A DNA stretch of 11,214 nucleotides from Saccoglossus kowalevskii (GCF_000003605.2 NW_003137836.1:20574-31787), one strand, 5' to 3'. Positions 1-8,518 are shown, counted from the first letter of the stretch. Made by a program: numbers and translations. Notes: generated by a model not told the origin, from the sequence alone.

Positions 1-2
1 AT

Positions 3-41
<39 letters not shown>

Positions 42-45
42 TTTT
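1..45. repeat. (ATTT)n microsatellite
   Basis: Eleven uninterrupted ATTT units open the window, followed by unique AT-rich sequence. The array may continue to the left of the window edge. Such tetranucleotide tracts often mark the tail of an old retroelement, but no element body can be seen next to it. Confidence 0.97.
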
Positions 46-92
46 GGATTTGTTTATACACCATCTTATATTTCAAAAGACTACTAATATAC

Positions 93-229
93 TAATGGGG
101 GTAGCCTGACTTGTAGGCGTGAGTGGCGCCCTTGCCAGCCGAACGGCATCAAAACCTACTCGGTTTGGAGCATCGTCGCGGAGGGCGCATCTCACGCGAC
201 CTTGTCGCGACCTTGGCTATAATGGGGGT
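93..229. repeat. GC-rich insert flanked by 10-bp direct repeats
   Basis: The sequence TAATGGGGGT occurs at 93-102 and again at 220-229. Between them lies a 117-bp GC-rich stretch quite unlike the AT-rich flanks. Inside it, 117-131 and 183-197 form an imperfect inverted repeat (GCGTGAG..GCGCCC, 13 of 15 positions complementary), and GCGACCTT is repeated twice at 198-213. Flanking direct repeats plus a foreign base composition suggest a small insertion with target-site duplication. I do not recognise the inserted sequence. Chance cannot be excluded for the repeats alone. Confidence 0.4.
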
Positions 230-1187
230 TGACAATAAAATTGTTGATAGAGAAATATTGTATTCAAAATGTTGGGAACAAATTAAAGCAGTCACAAATG
301 TCAAATATATACACAAAAACGTGTAGAGTCGATATCTGATATGACCGTATTGTGAGATCAACCACGGAGTTAAAAAAAGAACCAACATTTTTGTTGGGGA
401 TATTTATTGGTTTAGTTGTCATCCGATTTGTACGGTCTAATTGAAGCCAGACATCCAGGGCCGTCCCTACGAACCCACGCGTGACGGTGTTGGGAAAAAG
501 CTGCATTTCACCTAAATTGATTGATTTGATTGGGGTGCCAAGGAACTGGTTCCATCAATCAGCGTGCTTGAAACAACAACACCATGAATGTTAAATTTAA
601 AACAATAGATTTTGTCTTATAATACGTCATAACTTAACCGACAAAAACTCGCACCAGGGTATTCGTTTGATTTTGTCAACAGTGAATACAGGTTTACAGT
701 TGGAATTCTGCCAATGGTGAGGCGACGGTCAAAGTAAATGATCCTTCGGCTGGCGAAGATTAGTTAACTAGTTTATTTAAAAAAGTTGTTGTTATAACGT
801 CATCAACCATGCAGGCGATTGTAGTCGGTTTTGAATTGCCCTTTTGCTTTTTACAGTGTTATATCTTGAATCTTGTATTTTTTTCAATTATTTTTCGTAT
901 ATTGTTAGTGGGAGTGCATTTTTTTTGTTATGTAATGTAACCATTTTAATTCCTTCCGAGGAGTTTTAAGCGTTCTTTAATAAATTGATCAGTGATACCA
1001 CACATCGTTGTTTTAGTCGTTATGTAAATAATACATGTACTAGTTTAAGTGTATCATTCTAGGATAAAGATGTACATATTTATTTTACCTCACACAGTAT
1101 CGATGAAAATCTAAAGAATTATATCTTCTGGAGAAAAAAAAAATAACACGGCTGCAACCATTAAACAGGCCAGACATACGTGATATG
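230..1187. other. no gene seen; AT-rich unique sequence
   Basis: No frame here looks coding. Minor structures are a small perfect hairpin at 744-758 (CTTCG stem, 5-nt loop) followed by the 10-bp palindrome TAGTTAACTA at 761-770, and an A-run near 1133-1143. An 80-codon minus-strand frame at 264-506 has no recognisable motif. Confidence 0.6.
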
Positions 1188-1222
1188 CACTCCAATTGTA
1201 TGGGGTGAGGTCACTCCAATTG
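1188..1222. repeat. short direct repeat, 24-bp offset
   Basis: CACTCCAATTG occurs at 1188-1198 and at 1212-1222. It is a minor duplication with no visible function. Confidence 0.4.
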
Positions 1223-1348
1223 AATACCGTCAAAGCTCCATTCATCATGGTTTATTTTGAAATAGGTTGCCAAGCGTCATCTAACATTCAATTGTTTTGA
1301 TTGTGAGTTGCCCCATTAACAGGCACTCAAAAAAACTACTATAGCCAT

Positions 1349-1522
1349 ACTGTAGGGCAGAGGTGGCGGCACGAAATTTTGCATGGGGGGGGGGGGGCTA
1401 GATCTGCTCAATATTGAAATCCAGACCCACTGAAACGCTATTTCCAGCATTTCGAAAAGGCAAAATTTGCTGACATACAAGGGTTTCAGCATGATTTGGG
1501 GGACCCCCCGCCACTGTAGGGC
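1349..1522. mobile_element. putative small hAT-like non-autonomous DNA transposon
   Basis: ACTGTAGGGC occurs at 1349-1358 and again at 1513-1522. Just inside these lie inverted ends: GTGGCGG at 1363-1369 on the left and CCGCCAC at 1509-1515 on the right, reaching CCGCCACTG. Many hAT-superfamily elements begin with CAG and have TGGCGG-type ends with 8-bp target duplications, so this roughly 150-bp unit resembles a hAT-like MITE. A run of 13 G at 1385-1397 lies near the left end and G5/C6 runs lie near the right end. The exact boundary is unclear because the left end carries extra bases relative to the right. There is no internal coding capacity, and I do not recognise the family. Confidence 0.4.
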
Positions 1523-1546
1523 GATCTCGTTCTAGGTCGTCGTCAG

Positions 1547-1565
1547 TCGGTCGGTCGGTCGGTCG
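1547..1565. repeat. (TCGG)n microsatellite
   Basis: Almost five TCGG units follow 25 bp after the putative small transposon. The tract is CpG-rich within otherwise AT-rich sequence. Confidence 0.9.
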
Positions 1566-2231
1566 CCCGTCCGTCTTGATTAGTGGTTGTTGTTCAATCA
1601 AATGTATTTCCATGCGTAGCCCGGAGTTTACCATGTGACAATCAACTTATGTCAACATATTGTAGTGTATCTACCGATTTAAACCATCATAGTAAATGGC
1701 ATATCTCATAACTACAACTATACTGTGTATCCTAAATAAATTCTCTCAACCGAGCACAAGTAACGCATCGCCAGTCGTATACATAAAACCTGCCTTCAAG
1801 GTCTCACCTGTTTCACCTGTTTCAAAGTACCCTGTGAATCACAAGCTGCACTTGATCAAAAGGGCTGATCTTATCTATTTAATCCAGACGATGAGTTACA
1901 CTGATTTGTACGAATGCACGGACAAGACAAACATAGGTATACAAAGTCACTGTGTATTTAACCTCAAAGCGATATCAGATTGAGGTCTACAAGTAAGGAA
2001 TGAACCATTTAAAATCTTGAGGACATCAACATGTCAAGCAATAATATATTTTTTTTGGCATTTTCCCTCTAGCTAAAATTCTTTTACTCTTTTTTGGATC
2101 ACTTAATCGACTTTCCAAAAACAGATAGTAAACTTGAAAGGAAGTACTATGCTGAAAGGAATTGTACTAACAAGTTCCTTTGATGTTAGTATATTTCCAT
2201 TGCTCATGTGTCAAATGTAAGAAAGTCTTAC
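1566..2231. other. no gene seen
   Basis: A 95-codon plus-strand frame at 1696-1983 has no domain, no homology I recognise and low-complexity Ser/Pro/Val stretches, partly from a small TTTCACCTG tandem near 1810-1828. I regard it as chance. The part after about 2100 may be eroded sequence of the LINE whose readable 3' end begins at 2232, but no reverse transcriptase catalytic motif can be read. Confidence 0.5.
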
Positions 2232-2513
2232 TGACTCACAGATGGAAATGTGTATTACCAACTAACACAGATAAAAATGTATTTTCAAGATAAAATGTAT
2301 TGTCAATTTTGTAATAACTGCATTGAAGATGAGATCCATTTCCTTTTAGATTGTCAAAAATATGAACAGCAGAGATCTCAACTGTTACATAAAATTAAAG
2401 TCCCGGCTGACAATAACATTTCTTGTTTCACATATTTACTTTCACATCCAGATAAATTAGTTCAACAAGAGATATCAAACTTTATTTTAGCTGCAACCAA
2501 AATTAGAGATTAG
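2232..2513 (+). pseudogene. LINE ORF2 fragment: C-terminal zinc-knuckle region after the reverse transcriptase domain
   Basis: This is the last part of a non-LTR retrotransposon polyprotein. In intact elements this region follows the reverse transcriptase domain and carries a small Cys/His knuckle. The readable frame runs from an in-frame TGA at 2232 to TAG at 2511-2513; about 87 codons from 2250 resemble the family. The knuckle is visible as C-x2-C-x8-H-x4-C, with the first Cys codon at 2301, the His at 2337 and the last Cys at 2352, in the context EDEIHFLLDC, which is typical of marine invertebrate LINEs. After it come KYEQQRSQLL and a terminal ISNFILAATKIR helix that usually closes these proteins. 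Endonuclease, reverse transcriptase and the usual upstream motif are missing and a stop interrupts the frame, so this is a 5'-truncated dead copy. The clade (CR1, L2 or other) cannot be settled from this piece. Confidence 0.8.
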
Positions 2514-2683
2514 ATTTCTTTAATATTTTTTTTTTATATACATATTTATTTATTTGTGAATTTTAAGTACATTCATGCAAGTTATTTTCAAAATATTGTC
2601 TTGTTAACAAAAATTCTTTATTGTTGCAAACACCCTATGTAACCTACTCTTTTACACGGGAACAATAAAGTTCATTCATTCAT
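2514..2683 (+). mobile_element. 3' UTR and (TTCA)n tail of the same LINE
   Basis: After the stop codon there is about 150 bp of AT-rich UTR, an AATAAA at 2664-2669 and a short tandem tail TTCATTCATTCAT at 2671-2683. A short tandem tail in place of a long poly(A) is characteristic of CR1/L2-like LINEs. Together with the coding remnant it marks the element's 3' boundary near 2683. No target-site duplication can be defined because the 5' junction is eroded. Confidence 0.7.
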
Positions 2684-2700
2684 ATTATACTATTGCCACA

Positions 2701-2829
2701 AATTGAGGTGTTAACGATGAAAGCTTTTAGCTTCTAGTTAATTTCCTTCACATGCCACAAAATTTTCTGTAGTATTGTATATTTTTTTCTATTTTAATGT
2801 GAGAAATACATGATTGATTGATTGATTGA
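2701..2829 (+). mobile_element. possible second LINE 3' end with (TGAT)n tail
   Basis: A pure (TGAT)n tract occupies 2811-2829, preceded by AT-rich UTR-like sequence ending GAGAAATACA. This resembles the 3' terminus of another LINE family. No coding remnant is attached and the left limit is arbitrary, so only the microsatellite is certain. Confidence 0.3.
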
Positions 2830-3046
2830 ACAGGGATTTTTTAAGCTCGACAAAACGTACGAAAACAAATGTAGCTGACCCAGCCAGACGCACTAAGATT
2901 ATTATACCTTGAATAGAAGTTACCTGCAGAATTGTGTCTTTCTAGTAATATTGTAGCTTGACTATATGTATTGTATATGGAGTTATGTCTAGCTAAATGT
3001 GATAAACACAGATATATTGGGATATTTAGACAATCTAAATATCATC

Positions 3047-3177
3047 TAGAGCTAGAACAGGCGGCTAAACATGGACGGGGGTCTTGCTTAAAATATTTCG
3101 GAACGATATTGCCGCAATATATCGCGATATTTAGAGCTAGTACAGGCAGCTACATGTGGACTGGGGTCTTCTTCAAA
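3047..3177. repeat. 85-bp-offset imperfect duplication
   Basis: The 46 bp at 3047-3092 and 3132-3177 match at 37 positions (shared TAGAGCTAG, ACAGGC, GGGGTCTT). Between them lies a hairpin-prone AT stretch (GATATTGC then GCAATATATC). It appears to be an old local duplication. An 86-codon frame runs through it (2971-3231), but nothing in its translation looks like a known protein. Confidence 0.7.
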
Positions 3178-3256
3178 TCACCTCTGTCACAGCTTGATTA
3201 TGCATTCATGCAAATCAAGGGTCATTGGTAGGCTCAAACCCGAACTATATTTAAAT

Positions 3257-3361
3257 ATGGCAGAGTTCGCGGGAACTTTAAAACATATTCTGAATGAATA
3301 CAATTCTACGTGGCAAAGCATATGGAAGTTATGGAAAGAGTGTGGGAAGAGAACGATTTAA
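3257..3361 (+). CDS. short unrecognised ORF, 34 codons
   Basis: An ATG-initiated frame of 34 codons ends in TAA. Its composition is unusually protein-like for the region (three Trp, with Lys and Glu well spread, starting MAEFAGTLKHIL). There is no homology I recognise and no signal peptide. It is too short to separate from chance, and could be a decayed exon or nothing. Confidence 0.08.
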   Translation: MAEFAGTLKHILNEYNSTWQSIWKLWKECGKRTI

Positions 3362-3448
3362 TAGTTTCCTCGGCTTGCCAATTGGGTATGGGATGCCGTC
3401 TTGAATAACAGAACAACACCTGCGTGCGCATTGGTGTGTGGCAAATCA

Positions 3449-3663
3449 TGTGTATTTAGTGGGATTCGAACCCATGGCGTTTGTATTGTGCGGTTTTTCA
3501 TTTCCCATGCTGGCACTTGCAACTTGCAACCACTTCACCGTTTTATTGTGATTTTGTGAGTGTTTAATGATGTCTTCCTCACCGTCACGCCATGACCCAG
3601 TTTCAACTACACGGCTATTTTGCAACGAAGTGCGTGACCCTTGGCGTGACCCCACTGACTATA
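3449..3663 (-). mobile_element. SINE-like repeat, copy 1 (long form)
   Basis: Reading the minus strand from 3663 to 3449, this matches a second copy at 9697-9827 on the plus strand. The shared part starts TATAGTCAGT and ends near ATACACA. A perfect Pol III box B (GGTTCGAATCC) lies at 3472-3462 and a box A-like CGGTGAAGTGG (10 of 11 to TRGYNNAGTGG) at 3540-3530, 57 nt apart, as in tRNAs with a long variable arm or intron. The roughly 100 bp next to box B are about 85 percent identical between copies. Copy 1 carries about 84 bp, in the first half of the element, that copy 2 lacks. A 69-codon frame covers the repeat but simply follows it and is not a gene. The SINE family is unrecognised. Confidence 0.65.
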
Positions 3664-3813
3664 TGATCGTTCAGTGTGTAGGTAAGGCTTCTAGAAATGC
3701 GTCCACCAATAATGGCTGAATGAATATGTAATAAACTGAAATGCAATGCAGCTTGTCGTAACCAAATTACCATATGTAAATATTAGCACAGTGACGCAAG
3801 GGTTTAACCATCG

Positions 3814-4149
3814 GTTACACCCCTATAATCCGACACCCCTATGTTCCGACACCCCTATATTCCGACACCCCTATATTCCGACACCCCTATGTTCCGACAC
3901 CCCTATTTTCCGACACCCCTATATTCCGACACCCCTATGTTCCGACATCCCTATATTCCGACACCCCTATATTCCGACACCCCTATGTTCCGACATCCCT
4001 ATATTCCGACACCCCTATGTTCCGACACCCCTATATTCCGACACCCCTATTTTCCGACACCCCTATATTCCGACACCCCTATGTTCTGACATCCCTATAT
4101 TCCGACACCCCTATATTCCGACATCCCTATATTCCGACAACCTTATGTT
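3814..4149. repeat. 16-bp minisatellite, about 20-21 units
   Basis: The unit is CCGACACCCCTATATT. Twenty contiguous 16-bp units start at 3830 and end at 4149, preceded by one degenerate unit (3814-3829). Variation is confined almost wholly to two places: the second last-four base (A, G or T) and CACCCC versus CATCCC. The variant order T-A-G-A*-A (A* = CATCCC form) occurs in units 5-9 and again in units 14-18, giving a 144-bp higher-order repeat. Because 16 is not a multiple of 3, plus-strand frames all read the same 16-residue peptide period with no stop, so the long frames here (3746-4153, 3841-4089) are artefacts of the repeat. Confidence 0.97.
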
Positions 4150-5330
4150 GTGATGCTAATAGGTTCTGACACCTACAACATTTTAGAAACGTTTTTGATA
4201 TTTCACTGCATTTTTATATGTTTACTATAAGAACAAATATCACCCTACGCTCACCTTTTGTAACACAATGTTACATTTCTTTACATTTAAAAAAAATAAG
4301 TATGCCTGATTATAATACTGGCGATTGGCTTTCGTGGAGGTGTTTTGTGATCATCGTCGGCAATTATACATTCAGATATACAATGTCAAACACAATTCTC
4401 AGACGCGCAGTATCCTATCAAGCTCCAGACGCAAAATATTGTTTTTTTTTAATTATTGCCAAACGTTCATATCAACAATAAACTATGTACCTGACAGTCT
4501 TTATGTCGGCCTCTGACAACTTGTACTCGGGGAGACATAAATTACATTGTTCAGTACTTGTATGGTCGAGGATATCCAATAAATCCTGAGCTGGCCAGAA
4601 TGTGCCATATTTTCAATGAAAATATGTACGCTAGTGGTCGGAAGCCAAATGCGGACAAATACCCCTCGCCACGGTAGAACAAAGCAACATGTTTTTTCTC
4701 TGTTCAACGCGATCAGTATAGTTACAGAATACTGGTTGTACAATTGAAATGTAAGACAAAGCTGTCAAATTTACATGCCATAAAATAAACAGAAACATGG
4801 GAATTTATTTTGTCAATGTTGGTTGTAGAATATGAGCCGTTTTTGAGATATAAAAGATATAATTTTCCCCCGAAAATCAGGGTAAATGTGTTAGCTTTAA
4901 AATATTAAACACAGCGTCAAATAAAAAAGTGAATTTTATGAGATCAACCTTATACAAAGGATCTGAATTTGGAAGTAATTTAAGTTACGGAAACCTCTTT
5001 TTTCAAGATATTTGCATAATTACGTAATAGCCTATCACATATTAAATAAAAATTCTTCAGACAAACACGATCATGTTATATATGATGTAGCGTACAAATA
5101 TTACTTTGGTTATTACATCGTATAATCCATTACTTATTGACACTATGAATTCATTAACCTGATTAACCTTATTATACATTATTCAAAATCATCAAATGGC
5201 ATTTTCTGGTCAAATCCTGTCTATGATAAAATGAATTAGTTCTATCCTAATATTAAATTAAAGGTATTAATTACCAGGTATTATATATAGTAATCTTCTG
5301 TATATTTTCACTTCTGTTTGATCGCTCCTG
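4150..5330. other. no gene seen; AT-rich
   Basis: Several 60-87 codon frames occur on both strands (for example 4218-4481 plus and 4501-4743 minus) but they overlap each other and have no recognisable motif. The only crisp structure is a perfect 9-bp inverted repeat with a 3-nt loop at 4606-4626 (CATATTTTC/GAAAATATG). A T-run lies at 4442-4450. Confidence 0.55.
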
Positions 5331-5408
5331 TGATGAAGTCAATGATGAGGTCAAACGGAGTAACCCATACAAAACCGAAAATTATTGTACTCCACAACTA
5401 TGGGTTAC
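5331..5408. repeat. 12-bp tandem pair and 10-bp inverted repeat
   Basis: TGATGARGTCAA is repeated head to tail at 5331-5342 and 5343-5354. Directly after, GTAACCCATA (5360-5369) has a perfect reverse complement at 5399-5408, and GGAGTA (5357-5362) pairs alternatively with TACTCC (5388-5393). Both are near what chance allows in 11 kb. Confidence 0.4.
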
Positions 5409-5720
5409 AACTACAATTTGGCAAGTGTAAAATACAACATGAAATCTGACTGTAGTGAAGAACCTTAAAATAGTATGTTAAAGTTATCAGGTGCATAAAG
5501 ACATGATAATTTACGACTGGGTATTTATTGGGCTCGAATTTCTTCTCCGTCACAACTAGCCACTTTTTTTTCAAAATATGGACGGGGATAATTTCAGTAG
5601 CCATTATCTAAGAGGATGGATTTTACTTTATTCAACTATGAACTTAATTTCGTTTTCAAGCAAATCACGAGTGCCCGTTGATTTTAATGACTGCTACTCC
5701 AGGCTTAAATTTGATGAATA
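5409..5720. other. no gene seen
   Basis: This is AT-rich sequence. A 68-codon minus-strand frame at 5398-5604 has no recognisable feature. Confidence 0.5.
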
Positions 5721-6068
5721 TTAAAATACCATACTCCGACTATATTGTACATGTAGATCCCTCTCTGATATCGATCTAACGATAATGTCAAATGTGGAAT
5801 TCTGATGTGGATGTTGTCTAATATGAACCTTAACCTTGAACAGTGAATTATGAATCAAATTTGCAGGTAGTATAAACTTGTGCAATATCCCGGCTCCTGA
5901 TATTAGAGGAAGCCGACCTAGATACCAATCATCGTTGACGACAACAATGACATTCACAAGATTAGTCTGTCGACAGATTTTTGTATTAAGTATATAACGG
6001 GTGGTTGTCTTCAATGCCATCTTAAGAGTGTACCTAAGGGTATATTGTCCTCTGGCAACCACAACCAT
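5721..6068 (-). CDS. unrecognised ORF, 115 codons
   Basis: This is the longest non-repetitive open frame in the window. It starts at an ATG at 6068 preceded by two in-frame stops (TAA TAA) and ends in TAA at 5721. The product would be basic, without a signal peptide or membrane segment. The second half reads as alternating hydrophobic strands (around residues 60-100, including ILPANLI and FKVKVHI), faintly reminiscent of a beta-sandwich, but I cannot assign a family. Given the number of stops in this AT-rich DNA, one frame of this length is roughly what chance would give. No flanking splice signals or promoter support it. Confidence 0.12.
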   Translation of the reverse strand: MVVVARGQYTLRYTLKMALKTTTRYILNTKICRQTNLVNVIVVVNDDWYLGRLPLISGAGILHKFILPANLIHNSLFKVKVHIRQHPHQNSTFDIIVRSISERDLHVQYSRSMVF

Positions 6069-7159
6069 TTATTAGATGGCTTCGTATGTTCAAATAACAA
6101 ATACAAGTGGGCACAGAACAAGGAAAACAAAAGATTACCTCACTTACTATTGTTTCCAACCCCAAGTAGTGAACTACTCAACCAGTAGAGTGACTGTGAC
6201 TCAACATAACACTAGACTCTAAATTAGGCTAAACAAAAGACCTTTAAAGTCTATGACATCATCCGTTGTCTCGAATAATTTTGCATGTAATTATAGTCAC
6301 TGCAATGGAAATCCCTACTTGACCAGATTCTATTGTCCATTTCTGACAATGCAATGGTTGAAAACTTACCTATTGAAATGTATGCTGACCGAAGCAGTTG
6401 AATAGTATAGAGTGAGACACATTTGAACTTCTCCACAATTTTTCCATTTTCTGTAAACCCCACCTTTCCCCATTAAAGGTCGTAAGCATTAGATATTACA
6501 TTAATTTTTATTGTAGCAACCATGTAAATCATAATATTATTTTTTTAAAGGCAAATTTATGGGAATTTTAATAATTTGCATTCACTTTTCTGCCATTTTA
6601 ATGGAACTAAAACAAAAATAATTACAAACATAATTCCAAGAGACAGTTTAATCCTTCATTTTGCTAAATCGCAGTGAACAAATGCAGTAACCGAGCTTCG
6701 TAAATATAACTTTTTTTCAAAAATGCATACATTATCACATATACATATTGTTTTACAGACATGCACTGGTGTAATAAATATTCATAAAGAATTCTACATT
6801 CATTAAATACATTAATATTACCAACATGTATTTTTCATGTCAAAACAATGGAATTTACGTGTACAAAAATAAAACAGTATAGCTTATTTTAAAATACACT
6901 GGAGACGCGTTTTTAACAGACTGATACGTGATGTTGACAATTTTTTCATACAATTAATTGAAATAACTGAGAATGTATAACATACCTAACATATGTGAAT
7001 ATTTTTCTAGAGCAGTCTTCCTTCAATGGTCTGGTAGGATGCGATATGGGAGACTGGTTTGTGAATATACTGACGCTGAATATTCCCTGTATTATTTTAT
7101 GTACCCGTAGAAATAAGAAGATAAAGCCGCAAGCGGCGTCATCGGGGCCCAAGCTAATT
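6069..7159. other. no gene seen; AT-rich with a short CpG-containing end
   Basis: Frames at 6251-6463 and 6946-7152 (minus) show no motif. Near the right end, 7126-7137 is GCCGC-AA-GCGGC, a short near-perfect palindrome. No tRNA, exon or repeat can be supported in the rest. Confidence 0.55.
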
Positions 7160-7708
7160 CTGTTCTATAATTAATGACGTCACTGATTGCCATTAGGACT
7201 AGTTTCAATAATCTGTACCATTAGGTCGAAATGCAGTTAGTTCCATGAATACCTGGTTTGGTTATCGAGCTATGGTTTTCCAAATACATAATGGGCCATG
7301 TGCTTATGCATATTAATGAGATTATATAATCATTTATAGTAATCTTTGATGTTAGTTACATCCTTTGTTTGATGTCTTCATTATGACCCTGGTTACATGT
7401 CCTGTTCTGCAAAGGTGTTTCAGATATGACAGTTATGCATAATAATGAGTTTACATGACCATATATGGCCATCTGTTTTTTTAATCAAATCTCTTGTTCA
7501 ACATCAGCATAATACTACAGGTTTCAACTTCCTAACTTCAACAGTGCTTGAGATATAACAGTTATGCATATTAATGAGTTCACATGACCATATGTGGTCA
7601 TCTGTTATTTTATTCAAATCTCTTGTTCAGCGTTGTCATAATAACACAGGATTCATCTTCCTAACTGCAACAGTGCTTGAGTAAAAACAGTCATGCATAT
7701 TAATGAAG
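7160..7708. repeat. diverged tandem array, 129-bp period
   Basis: A TATGCATATTAATGAG-like landmark recurs with constant spacing: the units begin at 7302, 7431, 7560 and 7689 (129 bp each time). Unit 7431 versus 7560 is clearly similar throughout (CATGACCATAT.TGG.CATCTG, AATCAAATCTCTTGTTCA, AACAGTGCTTGAG). Unit 7302 is more diverged, and a still weaker copy seems to precede it from about 7160 (TTAATGACGTCACTGATTGCCAT). The unit at 7431 contains a perfect CArG-type CCATATATGG at 7459-7468. The array ends soon after 7708. It may be the internal tandem block of a larger mobile element. Confidence 0.8.
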
Positions 7709-7735
7709 TTAGAAGCCCCCACCCCATGGCCATGA

Positions 7736-7743
7736 CCACGTGG
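7736..7743. promoter_or_regulatory. palindromic E-box CCACGTGG
   Basis: A perfect palindromic CACGTG site lies just after the tandem array and before the YY1/E-box modules. It is a sequence match only, with no evidence of binding. Confidence 0.25.
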
Positions 7744-7858
7744 CCTAGCAGTGTGCTATTTGGGCAAAATGATGTATCTAAAAACACAAATGCACGTACA
7801 AAATTTGAGAGTAATCGGACTAATACAAAACATGTAATTGCATAATTTCTACTTTCAA

Positions 7859-7893
7859 AAAATCCAAGATGGCGGCCAAACCACGTGACTGAT
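7859..7893 (+). promoter_or_regulatory. YY1-like plus E-box module, copy 1
   Basis: CAAGATGGCGGC at 7865-7876 matches the classical YY1 binding consensus, and CCACGTGACT follows five bases later, containing the CACGTGAC E-box bound by USF/MiT-type bHLH-Zip factors. The whole 35 bp recurs without a single change at 8016-8050. Whether it works as a regulatory site is inference; it may simply be part of a repeat. Confidence 0.35.
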
Positions 7894-8015
7894 AAAAATT
7901 ATATTATTTTTCTCATATAAAGCTATGGTCAGGCATGTTATATATAAAAATATCCAGTAGATCAGTTGAAGTACCTTTAAGAAATAAATGCCTAAACTTT
8001 TGGTCAATTTTGCCT

Positions 8016-8050
8016 AAAATCCAAGATGGCGGCCAAACCACGTGACTGAT
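8016..8050 (+). promoter_or_regulatory. YY1-like plus E-box module, copy 2
   Basis: This is identical to 7859-7893 over 35 bp, 157 bp downstream. The sequence on either side is only loosely similar between the two copies, so the identity is concentrated on the motif pair. Confidence 0.35.
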
Positions 8051-8188
8051 CTGATTTTTTAACAACTTTTTGAAAGAATTCAACATAGAGATGCAAAATA
8101 GAAAATGACAAGAAAATCACGCAATTGTAGAATAAGTAATGCGTGTCATGTATTGATGATAAAACACCGTATTTTGCCAAGTGGTTCT

Positions 8189-8208
8189 GAAGAAGAAGAA
8201 GAAGAAGA
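8189..8208 (+). repeat. (GAA)n microsatellite
   Basis: Six GAA units plus two bases. It lies between the second and third YY1/E-box modules and is likely part of the same composite repeat. Confidence 0.95.
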
Positions 8209-8240
8209 TTTAAAAGTGTTTTTTACCGTTTTTTTTTGAG

Positions 8241-8276
8241 AAAAATCATGGCGGAAAAAGTCACGTGACTGCTAAA
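8241..8276 (+). promoter_or_regulatory. YY1-like plus E-box module, diverged copy 3
   Basis: This copy keeps ATGGCGG and TCACGTGACTG in the same order and near-identical spacing as the two upstream copies, but has lost the CAAG start and changed the linker. It contains the full palindrome GTCACGTGAC. Confidence 0.3.
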
Positions 8277-8518
8277 GTTTTTATTACTGATATCTATTAC
8301 ACATGAGCTGTTCTATAAACCATAAAAAATCTGAACGCCTAGACCCTCAGAAAGTGGTCAAACAACCACTTCCGGTTTTATTTCAATCTAATATGGTTGC
8401 CGAACGAATCAACCAATCACATTGTGAAAGTCAGGTGCACCAGTTCACATTAGGGGCTATTAGTATAGAGCATTTCCAGACCATTCGGTTCAGCGGCTTT
8501 CTCAAACGACTTGACGAA

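Noticed and set aside
455-500. GTGGGTTCGTAGG on the minus strand, checked as a Pol III box B
   Set aside because: It departs from GGTTCGANTCC at the second half, the T arm does not pair and no box A is placed correctly.
1696-1983. 95-codon plus-strand frame
   Set aside because: No recognisable motif, low-complexity parts, and length within chance for AT-rich DNA.
3814-4149. Regular spaced repeats considered as a CRISPR array
   Set aside because: Units are contiguous 16-mers with no unique spacers and the window is eukaryotic in character.
3746-4153. 135-codon frame with repeated Pro/Ser/Arg/His peptide
   Set aside because: It is produced by the 16-bp minisatellite, which reads open in more than one frame; there is no start context or flanking coding signal.
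5326-5357. CTGTGATGA...GGTCAAAC, checked as a hammerhead core
   Set aside because: CTGATGA is interrupted and the GAAA box is not present; it is better described as a 12-bp tandem pair.
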